A stretch of 64,000 nucleotides of DNA from Paenibacillus sp. JNUCC-31 (GCF_014844075.1 NZ_CP062165.1:2914001-2978000); one strand, 5' to 3'. Positions 12,035 through 23,067 are shown, counted from the first letter of the stretch. The notes: a model not told the origin generated them from the sequence alone. A program made the numbers and translations.

Positions 12035-12103
12035 GTTACAACGTAACTCTATTTTAAAATTAGCCATTTGCACCTGCGAAATTAGTATGTGTTGATATCA
12101 TAC
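12035..12103. promoter_or_regulatory. Palindromes in the DoxX/HxlR divergent region
   Basis: The 368-base gap between the two divergent genes is AT-rich and otherwise empty. It holds GTTAC-N3-GTAAC (12035-12047) and GTATG-N9-CATAC (12085-12103, with TGATATCA at its centre). These are candidate sites for the HxlR protein; the assignment is inference. Confidence 0.4.
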
Positions 12104-12336
12104 ATATTAATAATCATTAACTTACTTTTATGAAGTGAGTATATAATAATAACATTATTTATTCAAGTAATTTTTTGACGAATAGTGTATAATACATTAA
12201 AAAGGTTGTTAGAGCATTATTCGTATGAACATGTTGACTCGTTGTCCCTTACTTTGGTCAGAGCGGCAGAAAGCCAAGCACTTTTATATATACGAAACAA
12301 ATCAAATCCACCAATACTTGAATCGAGGTGAACACG

Positions 12337-12672
12337 TTGAAGCTGAGAAAAGTAAAATCGCCTAGTCCCTGCATGATTACTCAGGCCATGGATATCATCG
12401 GTAAGAAGTGGGTACTGCTCATCATGTACCAACTCTTATCCGGACCCAAACGATTCACAGAATTGGAAGCAGAAATGGCGATTAGCGGTCGGTTGCTATC
12501 CGAACGTCTGAAGGAAATGGAAATGGAAGGTATCGTAACCCGGCATATGTATCCTGAAATTCCGCCTCGCGTAGAGTATGAATTGACTCCAAAAGGCAGA
12601 GCCATTGAACCCGTCATTAACCAGATCTACAACTGGTCCTCAGACTGGTTGAAGCAGCAAGAGTCTAAGTAG
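12337..12672 (+). CDS. HxlR family transcriptional regulator
   Basis: Winged-helix regulator of about 111 residues: SPSPCMITQAMDIIGKKWVL, then the recognition region FTELEAEMAISGRLLSERLK and a wing around PEIPPRVEYELT. The cysteine near residue 12 sits where redox-sensing HxlR members (HypR, YodB) keep theirs. I prefer TTG at 12337 because GAGGTG at 12325-12330 then has normal spacing; GTG at 12328 lies inside that site. It probably controls the divergent DoxX gene. A strong terminator follows. Confidence 0.88.
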   Translation: MKLRKVKSPSPCMITQAMDIIGKKWVLLIMYQLLSGPKRFTELEAEMAISGRLLSERLKEMEMEGIVTRHMYPEIPPRVEYELTPKGRAIEPVINQIYNWSSDWLKQQESK

Positions 12673-12695
12673 CCGGATTCATGTTCAACACAAAA

Positions 12696-12752
12696 ACGCC
12701 TGAATCGAACTGATCTGTGGATCAGTTTTAGGATTCAGGCGTCTTTGTTTTT
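12696..12752. terminator. Bidirectional intrinsic terminator (nested hairpin)
   Basis: Outer arms ACGCCTGAATC and GATTCAGGCGT enclose a second stem AACTGATC / GATCAGTT, followed by a T-rich tract. It lies between the convergent HxlR and Gfo/Idh genes. Confidence 0.85.
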
Positions 12753-12788
12753 TACAGGTTCACATTCTTCGGTACGTATAAAAAAGGA

Positions 12789-13793
12789 TTAATGCGAGAG
12801 ATGTTTGGATGGCTGAAGCTGTACCGGCAGTCCGGAATCTGCCGAAACCAAGGCAGCCGTTGTAATCTCCTGTGTGCGGCACGCATCCGCATAATCAGAC
12901 AAGATCCGTGAGCGGTCCCCGGTACGAAGGGCGTGAATGAACGCTTCATTTTCCCGCTCATACGGGTTATGCCCTGCGGGAATCTCCAGACCTGCCATCG
13001 CATGAGGGGCAGTACTTGGTAGAAGAAGACGTTCAGGTGTCCAGTCCCAGACTCCAGCATCCGTGTAGAACTGGAGCCCTGCGCCGCCTTCACCATCTGG
13101 CAGCAGGCAGGTGTTGGCAATGCTCGCGATAGCACCACTCTCCAGCTTAAGTGTTACATTCGCCACATCAGCTACCGTGACATGTTCATGCTTCTCATGC
13201 ATGCTGCGCTGAGCCGCTACAGCGTATACCTCTGTCACTTCACCAGCACAATACCGCAGCAAATCCACGATATGGGTCGTCTGTTCCACAAATTGTCCCC
13301 CGGAGCCCTCCTGACGACGCCACCAGTCAACTCCCGGCATTCCGCCCATCCAGCGTCCAAGCGCCATGCCCACGGTCTGTTCCTTCATCGCTTGCTGCAG
13401 TACCTGTGCAGCCTCCTGATAACGGAAATGGTAACCTACCGATGTTAACAATCCCGACTTCTGTATCTGATCCAGTACCTGGCGAGGAATATCCATGCCT
13501 GTACTCAGCGGTTTTTCCACCAGGAACGGGATACCCCGGCGAATCAACTCTGCTTCAATCGATCCGTGAGACATCGGAGGCACACAGATATAGACCGCAT
13601 CCAGCTTTTCAGTATCCAACATATGCTCAAGTTCACCGTAGCCAACAGCATCATAGACGGAAGCCATGGCCTCCGCCTTCTCCAGCGTTGTTCCACAGAC
13701 AGCTGCTACACGAACGCCCTCCATTCGTGCCAGAATATCTGCATGTACCTTACTGAACCAACCTGTTCCAATGATTCCGATCTGTAACGTCAT
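12789..13793 (-). CDS. Gfo/Idh/MocA family oxidoreductase
   Basis: A 334-residue NAD(P)-dependent sugar or polyol dehydrogenase-like protein. The N-terminal Rossmann motif is GIIGTGWFSKVHA (about 6-18), the family EKP motif is at residues 93-95, and the conserved histidine is in the TTHIVDLLRY segment of the C-terminal alpha/beta domain. RBS GGAGAGGGG lies before the ATG. It stands alone between the HxlR terminator and glpD, with a 70-base gap to glpD and no clear shared operon signal. The substrate is unknown; family members act on inositols, glucose-6-phosphate analogues and other sugars. Confidence 0.88.
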   Translation of the reverse strand: MTLQIGIIGTGWFSKVHADILARMEGVRVAAVCGTTLEKAEAMASVYDAVGYGELEHMLDTEKLDAVYICVPPMSHGSIEAELIRRGIPFLVEKPLSTGMDIPRQVLDQIQKSGLLTSVGYHFRYQEAAQVLQQAMKEQTVGMALGRWMGGMPGVDWWRRQEGSGGQFVEQTTHIVDLLRYCAGEVTEVYAVAAQRSMHEKHEHVTVADVANVTLKLESGAIASIANTCLLPDGEGGAGLQFYTDAGVWDWTPERLLLPSTAPHAMAGLEIPAGHNPYERENEAFIHALRTGDRSRILSDYADACRTQEITTAALVSADSGLPVQLQPSKHLSH

Positions 13794-13862
13794 AGATGTA
13801 ATCCCCTCTCCTTGTTACACGCTTACATGTTCCATTCGACCCCCATTTGCGAAATCCTGCAA

Positions 13863-15527
13863 TTAGATTCGGCCCGATGCTTCCATAAGCAACTGATCCA
13901 GTTCGTTCGCAAACCGTTTCGCTTGCTCGCCAGACCAAGTCAGGCGTTCAGCCATGTACTGAATAACTGCCGCCTTATGTTGACGTACTTCGTCAATGCG
14001 GAAAAACAAGTCCCCGGTTCGTCTGACAAAAAAGTCTGAAGGTGTTACGGCCATCTCCTCGTCTATGGCATAACGCAGCATTAATAACAGTTCCTGTGGC
14101 ATGCCGTGCAGTTCAGCTTTGGCCCGCGGATCAGGCATTCGCTCGTACACCGCATCCACATTGGACCCATATCTGCGGGCCAAGTGCTCTGCAGCAGATC
14201 GGTCGAGTCCCAGTGCGACCCCATCCTTGATCTTGCGTTCAGTATATGCGCCAAAATTAACGGAACCGCCGACATCTCCCCCGGAGATCGGCATCTCTTT
14301 TGTTATACAGGGACCAACGGTTTTACCCGTTTCCTGCTCCAGTTGGCGTGCAGCCAGATCAACTACCATCTCGGCCATTTTACGGTATCCGGTTAATTTG
14401 CCCCCGGCAATCGTGATCAATCCCGAAGGGGCTACCCATACTTCATCCTTACGTGAAATTTCAGAAGGCCCTTTGCCTTCCTCATGAATGAGCGGACGAA
14501 CACCCGCCCAACCGGACTCCACATCCTCGGCACGAATTCGTACGTTCGGGAACATCCCGTTGACAGCATCGATGACATAATCCCGATCCGCCTCGGAGAT
14601 TAACGGGTGTGCAGGATCATCTTCGAAGACGGTATCTGTGGTTCCGACATAAGTTTTACCATCACGCGGAACAGCAAAGACCATTCGTCCATCCGGTGTA
14701 TCAAAATATACAGCCTGCCTTAACGGGAAACGTGTACCATCAAATACGAGATGAACGCCCTTGGTCATCTGCAACGTTTTCCCATGGCGTGAACCATCGA
14801 TCTTCCGCAGCTCATCCACCCATGGACCGGACGCATTAATCACCTTGGTTGCCCGCAGCTTATAAGATTGGCCGCTAATCTGATCCACAGCCTGGATACC
14901 TGTAATCCCCCCGTTCCCCTTCTCCTTCAGGAATCCTGCTGCTTTTACATAGTTCACGGCCTGTGCACCGCGCTGTACCGCTTCCTTCAACACTTCAATT
15001 GTAAGCCTGGCATCGTCCGTTCGGTATTCCACATAGCGTCCACCACCCAGCAGCCCGTTCTTGCGCAGCAAGGGCTCACTTTCTAAGACGGCTCCGGCAT
15101 TTAACATATGGCGCCGCTCACTGCGCTTCACACCTGCAAGCCGGTCATACACCATCAGGCCAATGGACGTGCTGAATCGGCCAAAGGTACCTGCCGTATA
15201 GATGGGGAGCAGCATCGGTTCGGGTGTCGTTACATGCGGCCCATTCTCGTACACCACCGCTCGCTCCCGTCCCACCTCAGCTACCATTTTCACTTCAAAC
15301 TGCTTCAGATACCGTAAGCCGCCATGCACCAATTTGGTAGAACGACTGGATGTTCCCGCCGCAAAATCCTGCATTTCGACCAGTGCTGTCTTCAATCCGC
15401 GGGATGTTGCATCCAGCGCAATCCCGGCACCCGTGATTCCCCCACCAATAATCAATATGTCAAAGTGTGCATTCGCCATCCGATCCAAGTATTCCGTACG
15501 CTTTGCCGCCGAGAACGATGCTGTCAT
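13863..15527 (-). CDS. glpD: Aerobic glycerol-3-phosphate dehydrogenase
   Basis: FAD enzyme of 554 residues that oxidises glycerol-3-phosphate to dihydroxyacetone phosphate and passes electrons to the quinone pool at the membrane. The FAD-binding motif IIGGGITGAGIALDA lies near the N-terminus, followed by TSSRSTKLVHGGLRYL; the C-terminal domain covers about the last 120 residues. Length matches B. subtilis GlpD (about 555). The frame opens at 15542, but GGGAGGAAT lies within those first codons, so the ATG at 15527 is chosen. A terminator hairpin sits in its leader, the arrangement controlled by GlpP antitermination in B. subtilis. glpK and glpP lie just upstream. Confidence 0.95.
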   Translation of the reverse strand: MTASFSAAKRTEYLDRMANAHFDILIIGGGITGAGIALDATSRGLKTALVEMQDFAAGTSSRSTKLVHGGLRYLKQFEVKMVAEVGRERAVVYENGPHVTTPEPMLLPIYTAGTFGRFSTSIGLMVYDRLAGVKRSERRHMLNAGAVLESEPLLRKNGLLGGGRYVEYRTDDARLTIEVLKEAVQRGAQAVNYVKAAGFLKEKGNGGITGIQAVDQISGQSYKLRATKVINASGPWVDELRKIDGSRHGKTLQMTKGVHLVFDGTRFPLRQAVYFDTPDGRMVFAVPRDGKTYVGTTDTVFEDDPAHPLISEADRDYVIDAVNGMFPNVRIRAEDVESGWAGVRPLIHEEGKGPSEISRKDEVWVAPSGLITIAGGKLTGYRKMAEMVVDLAARQLEQETGKTVGPCITKEMPISGGDVGGSVNFGAYTERKIKDGVALGLDRSAAEHLARRYGSNVDAVYERMPDPRAKAELHGMPQELLLMLRYAIDEEMAVTPSDFFVRRTGDLFFRIDEVRQHKAAVIQYMAERLTWSGEQAKRFANELDQLLMEASGRI

Positions 15528-15571
15528 CCCGATTCCTCCCATTCATTACCTTTGTATTGCCCCTAAAAGCA

Positions 15572-15624
15572 CAAAAAAAAGACCACGTCATTCGCTTCAG
15601 CAATTGCTGAGCGGCACGTGGTCT
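15572..15624 (-). promoter_or_regulatory. glpD leader terminator, probable GlpP antitermination target
   Basis: On the minus strand the arms AGACCACGT and ACGTGGTCT (15616-15624 with 15580-15588) enclose a CAGCAATTGCTG palindrome and are followed by a run of T. The hairpin ends 45 bases before the glpD start, so it interrupts the glpD leader rather than ending a gene. In B. subtilis GlpP with glycerol-3-phosphate allows readthrough of such a leader terminator. The remaining gap up to glpK (15625-15919) is AT-rich; I saw no gene in it. Confidence 0.75.
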
Positions 15625-15919
15625 CTCCCGATCTCCAGACATCATTTTTTAACTTGTGACTTAATCCTATCACACATTTCCGGCGGCGTGAAGGCCTGAA
15701 ATGACACATTATTCAAAAAAATTTTAAAAAGTTGTTCTGCCTGCGGATGGAATTTCAAACTGATCCACTAATCATTTATTTTTCCTTAAAGTGGATAGTT
15801 GTTTTCTCTCCCCCAGGAAAATAAACCCTGTAAGTTGTGCATCATTTTCCACCAATAAATATCATTTATTGTATATGTTTAACGAAAAAGTACAAATGAC
15901 CATTTCAAGTATTATCCAT

Positions 15920-18009
<2,090 letters not shown>

Positions 18010-18133
18010 TTTCGTTCCTCCCGCATAAATCAGATGCCTATATTGTATAGTCCGTATGGTATGAACGGCAAGCGAAGTCAGGATAGCAAGATTAATTCTT
18101 GGGGTATGACCGTTCCGTCCCGTTCTCCGAAAT

Positions 18134-18182
18134 CAAAAAAAGCTGTTCGCATACCCTCGGAAGGAGCATACACGAACAGCTT
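18134..18182 (-). terminator. Intrinsic terminator after the ribA-like gene
   Basis: Arms AAGCTGTTCG and CGAACAGCTT (18140-18149 with 18173-18182) are followed on the minus strand by seven T. It lies about 75 bases after the ribA-like stop and about 125 before glpP, so it most likely separates these two units. A role as a glpP leader terminator is less likely. Confidence 0.8.
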
Positions 18183-18256
18183 AACCGGTCTGTTGAACAG
18201 TATGAAAGACAAACTTTTGGCAAAATCATGCTGAGTGATCTATCAGGATCAACCTT

Positions 18257-19024
18257 TTAAGCTTGGGCTTGCGGAAGCAAGGGTTCTCCTCCAGCCCAGC
18301 CATCATTTTCTGCCAAGTGACCGGAACGGCTCACTTTGGTCTGCAAATATTTTTCATTGAAGGCCGAACGATCGCCCCACAGCGGAACACGTCCACCAAC
18401 ATTCAGTCCCGCTTCCTGCAAAGCAGCGAGCTTGCGTGGATTGTTGGTGATCAATGTAACGGGTGCTGAACGCAACGCACGCAATACGGCAATCGCATCA
18501 TCGTAATCACGCGCATCGTCTGTGAATCCAAGTTGCAGATTGGCATCTACGGTATCCAGACCTTCCTCTTGCAGCAGGTACGCCATCGCTTTGCTGAACA
18601 GGCCGATGCCGCGGCCCTCATGGTTCGCCAAGTAGAACAGTGCGCCTGCTCCATGGGCAGCAATCATCTTCATCGATTGCTCCAGTTGGAAGCCGCAGTC
18701 GCAACGTTTGCTGCCAAAGATGTCGCCTGTATGACAGATGCTGTGCATCCGAATCAGCGCTTCCTGGGCTTCGGCAAAGTCACCGTAAACCAATACGCTG
18801 GATTGCTGGCGTTCTGCCAGTTCGGCAGTTGCCAGGGATTCAATCAGCTCGCCGCTTTCCATCACTTTCTCCGATTTCATCCAGCTGTACCATTGGAAGG
18901 TATGTGTCTCTCCATCCAGATTCACCGGAAGTTTAATCGGCCCAACGAGGTATATGAATTCTTTTCCACTCGGAAAAGTCTGAATTTTGGGGGCAAGCAG
19001 TTGAATAATATGTGAATTAATCAT
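18257..19024 (-). CDS. ribA: GTP cyclohydrolase II (RibA type, single domain)
   Basis: A 255-residue enzyme predicted to open GTP to 2,5-diamino-6-ribosylamino-pyrimidinone phosphate, the first step of riboflavin synthesis. The zinc cysteines are C97, C108 and C110 (HSICHTGDIFGSKRCDCG). GTP-binding and catalytic segments HEGRGIGL, DTVDANLQLGF and TNNPRKL are present. Two points differ from housekeeping RibA: no DHBP synthase domain is fused, and the usual RQEGRGIGL reads NHEGRGIGL. No ribD, ribE or ribH is nearby, and no FMN riboswitch is apparent. It could be an accessory cyclohydrolase for a deazapurine or similar product. RBS AGGAGG precedes the ATG. Confidence 0.85.
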   Translation of the reverse strand: MINSHIIQLLAPKIQTFPSGKEFIYLVGPIKLPVNLDGETHTFQWYSWMKSEKVMESGELIESLATAELAERQQSSVLVYGDFAEAQEALIRMHSICHTGDIFGSKRCDCGFQLEQSMKMIAAHGAGALFYLANHEGRGIGLFSKAMAYLLQEEGLDTVDANLQLGFTDDARDYDDAIAVLRALRSAPVTLITNNPRKLAALQEAGLNVGGRVPLWGDRSAFNEKYLQTKVSRSGHLAENDGWAGGEPLLPQAQA

Positions 19025-19116
19025 TAGTAAGTTCCTCCTGTTAAGCCATCTTGGTTATGAATTGATTCGCATCCAGACGTAAAATGGATCACTGAAATGC
19101 ATATCATACGTATCGG

Positions 19117-19232
19117 AGCATTTTGCATAAATCCTTAAAGCAGCTTCTAATCAGCAAGATATAGATCGAAGTGATCCTATCCGTCTATATTTTGTACCCG
19201 TTAGCGTTGGGAATTGAATTACGCAAAATGCT
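19117..19232. repeat. Structured dispersed repeat, copy A
   Basis: A 116-base element bounded by near-perfect 14-base inverted ends (AGCATTTTGCATAA and TTACGCAAAATGCT). An inner stem can form between GATATAGA and TCTATATT. Its core is closely similar to 52153-52265. It lies 93 bases upstream of the ribA-like start and downstream of that gene's predicted promoter, so it would be in the 5' leader. Confidence 0.75.
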
Positions 19233-19275
19233 TATCTATATTATCGCCATCATCATTAGTTACTTTATGTAAGCA

Positions 19276-19304
19276 AGTTTAAAATAAAAATTATATTGTG
19301 TCAA
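19276..19304 (-). promoter_or_regulatory. Predicted sigma-A promoter for the ribA-like gene
   Basis: On the minus strand TTGACA (19299-19304) and TAAACT (19276-19281) are 17 bases apart. The pair is flanked by AGTTACTTT (19258-19266) and AAGTAACT (19303-19310), with a further AAAGTAACT ending at 19328, which could be operator half-sites. Confidence 0.5.
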
Positions 19305-19342
19305 GTAACTTTTGTTTTTAAAGTAACTATTGAACACTCCTG

Positions 19343-19540
19343 CTACTTAACCTTCGCTTGAAGTGGGGGATTCTTGGGTAATCGAACCTCTTGGTTCGAA
19401 GTGGACCAAGCTATTCCTCTGGTTCTGACAGTTCTTGAAGATATTACGATCTCTATGGCAACCTCCTTAATGTTTCGGGCTGTATTTACCTCCCGATCAC
19501 GGAGGGTCTGACAGGATGGGCACATTGCAGTTATTATAGC
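19343..19540 (-). pseudogene. TnpB (IS200/IS605 OrfB) C-terminal relic
   Basis: The last ~65 residues of a minus-strand frame carry CPSCQTLRDREVNTARNI, matching the C-terminal zinc-finger and RuvC-III stretch of TnpB (usual form CPxCGxxHDRDxNAAxNI). The end NQEVRLPKNPP also resembles TnpB C-termini. The residues before about 19540 do not look like TnpB, and the rest of the roughly 370-residue protein is missing. Only one zinc-finger cysteine pair remains. No tnpA is present. A fixed, inactive IS605-type fragment. Confidence 0.7.
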
Positions 19541-19771
19541 ACATACGTTCGGTTCCGAATACAAAAAAGATAGCAATTTATCCCCGCCTAAAGCTGAAGC
19601 TTTTGAGGAAAGGGTCTTCTCTCCTTCATATAATAAATTCATGATCCGTAACCGACACAAATTTGTGTTTCATTTCAGGAATATTGGGTATGAGTTTATA
19701 AACTGCTCATACACTTATGTTGTAGTCCATCGCACTTCATGCCTCGAACTTAACGATGAGGGGGTTATCAC

Positions 19772-21046
19772 ATGATCCGCCGAAAAAGAACATGCTGGAC
19801 AGCCATTCTGCTAGTCTGTGTCATGCTGGTGAGCGGATGCTCCATCTGGCCGGGACAGAATGATTCATCGAGCAACAAAAAGGTAACGCTTACATTGTGG
19901 TACTGGAACCGTTCCATCGATGATAAGCTGATTGCCAAGGCCAGGGAAAAGTTCCCCAATATTGAACTGACTGCCCAGAAAATTGGTGGTGATTTCAAGG
20001 CAAAACTCAAAACGACACTCGCTGCGCGCTCAGGTGAGCCGGACATTGTCGCATTGAACGATTGGATCATGGAGCTCTTTCCCAGCGAGGACCGCTTCTA
20101 TAATCTGTATGATCTTGGCGCAGGTGACGTCGAAGACCAATATCTGGATTGGAAATGGAAGCAAGGCGTTACACCGGACGGACAGATGATCGGCTTCCCC
20201 ATGGATACGGGACCGACCGCCCTCTTCTACCGTGCAGATCTGTTTAAGGAGGCCGGATTGCCTTCCGAGCCTGAAGAAGTGGCTCGTCAGATCAACAACT
20301 GGGATGCTTACTCTGCTGCAGGAGAAAAGATCAAAGAGAAGTTCGGAGGCAAGGTATTTCTAACCGATAATATTGGAACCGTTTACAACCAAGTGTTGTC
20401 ACAAGGAACGGAGCGATATTTCCGTCCGGACGGCTCGTTTATCGGCATGGATTCACCACTCGTCAAGCAGAGCTGGGATACCGCCGTATCCTTCAAGCAA
20501 AAAGGGCTGCTCGCCAATGCAGACGGCTGGACTCCTGGCTGGAACGCAGCGATGAATAATGGTGAGATTGCTTCCTTTGTGGGAGCGGTCTGGATGAAGC
20601 AGGTGTTGCAGGAGGCTGCGCCGGATACATCTGGCAAATGGCGGGTCACTCGCGCTCCTGGCGGAGATGGCAATAACGGCGGATCATTCCTGTCCATTTT
20701 GAAGTCGAGCAAACACCCCAAAGAAGCATTCGAAGTCATCCAGTGGCTGCAAAGTCCGGAAAATCAGCTTGAACAGTATACGACGTTGAACCTGTTCCCT
20801 TCAGCTCCGGGCGTGTTTGATACACCGGCGATGAAAGAGGAAGAGCCCTTCTTTGGCGGACAGGCGACAGGGCCTGTGTTTGCTGAATCGGCACAGCATG
20901 TGCCAGAGGCCTTCTTTGGCGAACGATACCCTTCGGTACACAACATCATTACCCGGCGGCTGAATGATATTGCGAAGCAAAATGCCAACCCGGAGCAGGT
21001 CTGGCCCGATACGGTGCATCGTGTTGAACGGGAATTACAGCGTTAA
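19772..21046 (+). CDS. Extracellular sugar-binding lipoprotein of an ABC importer
   Basis: A 424-residue family 1 solute-binding protein. The signal peptide ends in a lipobox (LVSGC, lipidated Cys at about residue 24), followed by a Ser/Asn-rich linker and the mature domain starting LTLWYWNRSIDDKLI. It would capture a carbohydrate outside the membrane and hand it to the permeases encoded next. ABC permeases follow after 44 bases, and a gluconokinase-type gene lies further down. No ATPase gene is in the cluster, so a shared MsmX-type ATPase encoded elsewhere is likely. The sugar is not identifiable. Confidence 0.9.
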   Translation: MIRRKRTCWTAILLVCVMLVSGCSIWPGQNDSSSNKKVTLTLWYWNRSIDDKLIAKAREKFPNIELTAQKIGGDFKAKLKTTLAARSGEPDIVALNDWIMELFPSEDRFYNLYDLGAGDVEDQYLDWKWKQGVTPDGQMIGFPMDTGPTALFYRADLFKEAGLPSEPEEVARQINNWDAYSAAGEKIKEKFGGKVFLTDNIGTVYNQVLSQGTERYFRPDGSFIGMDSPLVKQSWDTAVSFKQKGLLANADGWTPGWNAAMNNGEIASFVGAVWMKQVLQEAAPDTSGKWRVTRAPGGDGNNGGSFLSILKSSKHPKEAFEVIQWLQSPENQLEQYTTLNLFPSAPGVFDTPAMKEEEPFFGGQATGPVFAESAQHVPEAFFGERYPSVHNIITRRLNDIAKQNANPEQVWPDTVHRVERELQR

Positions 21047-21090
21047 TCCAGACACTCTATGAGATGGCAATCCGCAAAGGAGGAATTCAT

Positions 21091-22041
21091 ATGGCTGTAA
21101 CCGAACCTCGCCTCACTCCGGATCCCGGAACGGCACGTCCGGATTTGGATCGTCAGAAATCACTCTTCTCCCGGATGTGGGAACATCGTGCACTCTATGT
21201 GGCGATCTCTCCGTTTTACATTCTGTTTGCCGTGTTTGGACTATTCCCGATCGGGTTCTCCTTATATCTGGCCTTCCACAAATGGGATGGCATTGGTATG
21301 ATGACCTATAACGGACTAAACAACTTTAAATATATGCTGACCGATGCTGAATTCTGGCAAGCGGTGGGCAACACGTTCATGATCTGGATTTACTCTACCA
21401 TTCCGATGTTGTTCTTTGCCCTGATTGTTGCATTCTTGCTCCATGCACCGTTTGTGAAGTTCCGTACGCTGTTTCGTGTGGGCTATTTCCTGCCCAACGT
21501 AACATCCATCGTAGCCGTCGCCATTATTTTTGGTGCCCTGTTTGCCAACAACTACGGGTTTCTCAACTATCTGCTACAATCCGTCGGGCTTCCCGTGGTG
21601 GAATGGCTAAATGCGCCCTGGGGCATCAAAGTGGCGATCTCCTCCATGGTGGTCTGGCGCTGGACAGGATACAACGCGGTCATCTATCTGGCCGGACTTC
21701 AGAGCATCCCGCAGACTTTGTATGAAGCTGCGAAGATTGACGGCGCATCCGGAATACAATCCTTTTTCCGAATTACGATTCCGATGCTGCGTCCCGTCAT
21801 TCTGTTCACTGTCATTACATCAACGATCGGCGGCATGCAGCTGTTCACCGAACCGCAAATTCTCGTGGGTAACGATGGCGGCGCCGGCGCGGCCGGGATG
21901 ACTATTGTCTTGTACCTTTACCGTGAATCGTTCATTAACAATTACTTCGGGTATGGTGCTGCGGTTGGCTGGGGGATGTTCCTCATTATCGCCCTGTTCT
22001 CGATTGTGAACTGGAAGCTCGTTCAAGGCAAGTCATCCTGA
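21091..22041 (+). CDS. Carbohydrate ABC transporter permease (MalF type)
   Basis: A 316-residue inner-membrane subunit with six main predicted helices. The EAA loop reads EAAKIDGASGIQSFFRITIP, the contact site for the ATPase. The frame opens at 21064, but GGAGGAATT lies directly before the ATG at 21091, which is taken as the start. It lies between the binding-protein gene and the second permease (21-base gap) and would form the transmembrane pore with it. Confidence 0.92.
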   Translation: MAVTEPRLTPDPGTARPDLDRQKSLFSRMWEHRALYVAISPFYILFAVFGLFPIGFSLYLAFHKWDGIGMMTYNGLNNFKYMLTDAEFWQAVGNTFMIWIYSTIPMLFFALIVAFLLHAPFVKFRTLFRVGYFLPNVTSIVAVAIIFGALFANNYGFLNYLLQSVGLPVVEWLNAPWGIKVAISSMVVWRWTGYNAVIYLAGLQSIPQTLYEAAKIDGASGIQSFFRITIPMLRPVILFTVITSTIGGMQLFTEPQILVGNDGGAGAAGMTIVLYLYRESFINNYFGYGAAVGWGMFLIIALFSIVNWKLVQGKSS

Positions 22042-22062
22042 TGTGACAAGGGGGGAGCGCTC

Positions 22063-22890
22063 ATGACGTCCAAATCTCTCAAATCTCTGGTATTGTATAC
22101 CGGTCTTATCGGGGGCATGCTTATTTCCATGTTCCCGTTCTATTGGCTGATTGTAATGTCTACCCGGACGACGTCCGATATCTATAAGTTCCCGCCTCAG
22201 CTCTGGTTCGGGGGTGAACTGTGGAATAATATCAGTCGGGTGCTTCAGCAGATTGACTTCTGGGGCGCATTCATGAATACGTTGTTTGTGTCAGGCTTGG
22301 TGACGGTACTGGTGCTGTTTTTTGATTCACTGGCAGGGTTTGCGTTTGCGAAGTTTGAATTCCCGGGTAAAAAGTGGCTCTTCGTCCTGCTGCTCGCCAC
22401 CATGATGGTGCCTTCCCAACTGTCGCTGGTCCCTTCCTTCGTGCTTATGGCGACGTTCGGTTGGGTCGGTTCCTTCAAAGCCCTCATTATTCCGGGCATG
22501 GTGAATGCCTTCGGCATCTTCTGGATTCGCCAGTATGCCACGGAGTCCATTCCCAATGATTTACTGGATGCCGGACGCATCGACGGGTGTAATTTCTTCA
22601 GGCTGTACTGGAACGTGGCATTGCCCATTCTGCGGCCTGCGTTTGCCTTCCTCGGCGCGTTCACGTTTATTGGCGTATGGAATGATTACCTCTGGCCCTT
22701 GATCGTCCTGACAGATGCACGAAAGTATACGTTGCAGATTGCATTGTCCCAGTTAAACGGGCTGTACAATACAGATTATGCGATGGTTATCGCGGGTACA
22801 CTGCTGGCTGTTATTCCGTTGATCGTCATGTTCCTGTTCATCAGCCGCCAGTTTATCTCCGATATTGCCGCAGGAGCTGTGAAGGATTAA
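22063..22890 (+). CDS. Carbohydrate ABC transporter permease (MalG type)
   Basis: A 275-residue membrane protein with six predicted helices and an EAA-type loop, here DAGRIDGCNFFRLYWNVALP. It ends with the usual RQFISDIAAGAVKD of MalG-type subunits. RBS GGGGGAG precedes the ATG. It is the third gene of the importer operon. The 177 bases to the kinase gene hold no clear terminator. Confidence 0.92.
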   Translation: MTSKSLKSLVLYTGLIGGMLISMFPFYWLIVMSTRTTSDIYKFPPQLWFGGELWNNISRVLQQIDFWGAFMNTLFVSGLVTVLVLFFDSLAGFAFAKFEFPGKKWLFVLLLATMMVPSQLSLVPSFVLMATFGWVGSFKALIIPGMVNAFGIFWIRQYATESIPNDLLDAGRIDGCNFFRLYWNVALPILRPAFAFLGAFTFIGVWNDYLWPLIVLTDARKYTLQIALSQLNGLYNTDYAMVIAGTLLAVIPLIVMFLFISRQFISDIAAGAVKD

Positions 22891-23067
22891 GGAATACCGC
22901 ATTTTGATCCATCCCTCAAGTCTGATATTCTTATCTATAGATAAAATACCAGATGCCATATAAGTTGGATGAATAGCGCCACGTGGGCGGAAGGCTTTCT
23001 GTACCCGGAGTGTAAACGTGTAACAGCATTCATTTAACTTATATATTCAAGAAAGAGGGATGACAAA

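Noticed and set aside
12175..12193. TTGACG and TATAAT upstream of the HxlR gene as a promoter
   Set aside because: The two boxes are only 7 bases apart, too close for a sigma-A promoter; at most the TATAAT is used with another -35.
19024..19343. FMN riboswitch upstream of the ribA-like gene
   Set aside because: The conserved FMN aptamer stretches are not seen; the leader instead holds the dispersed repeat.
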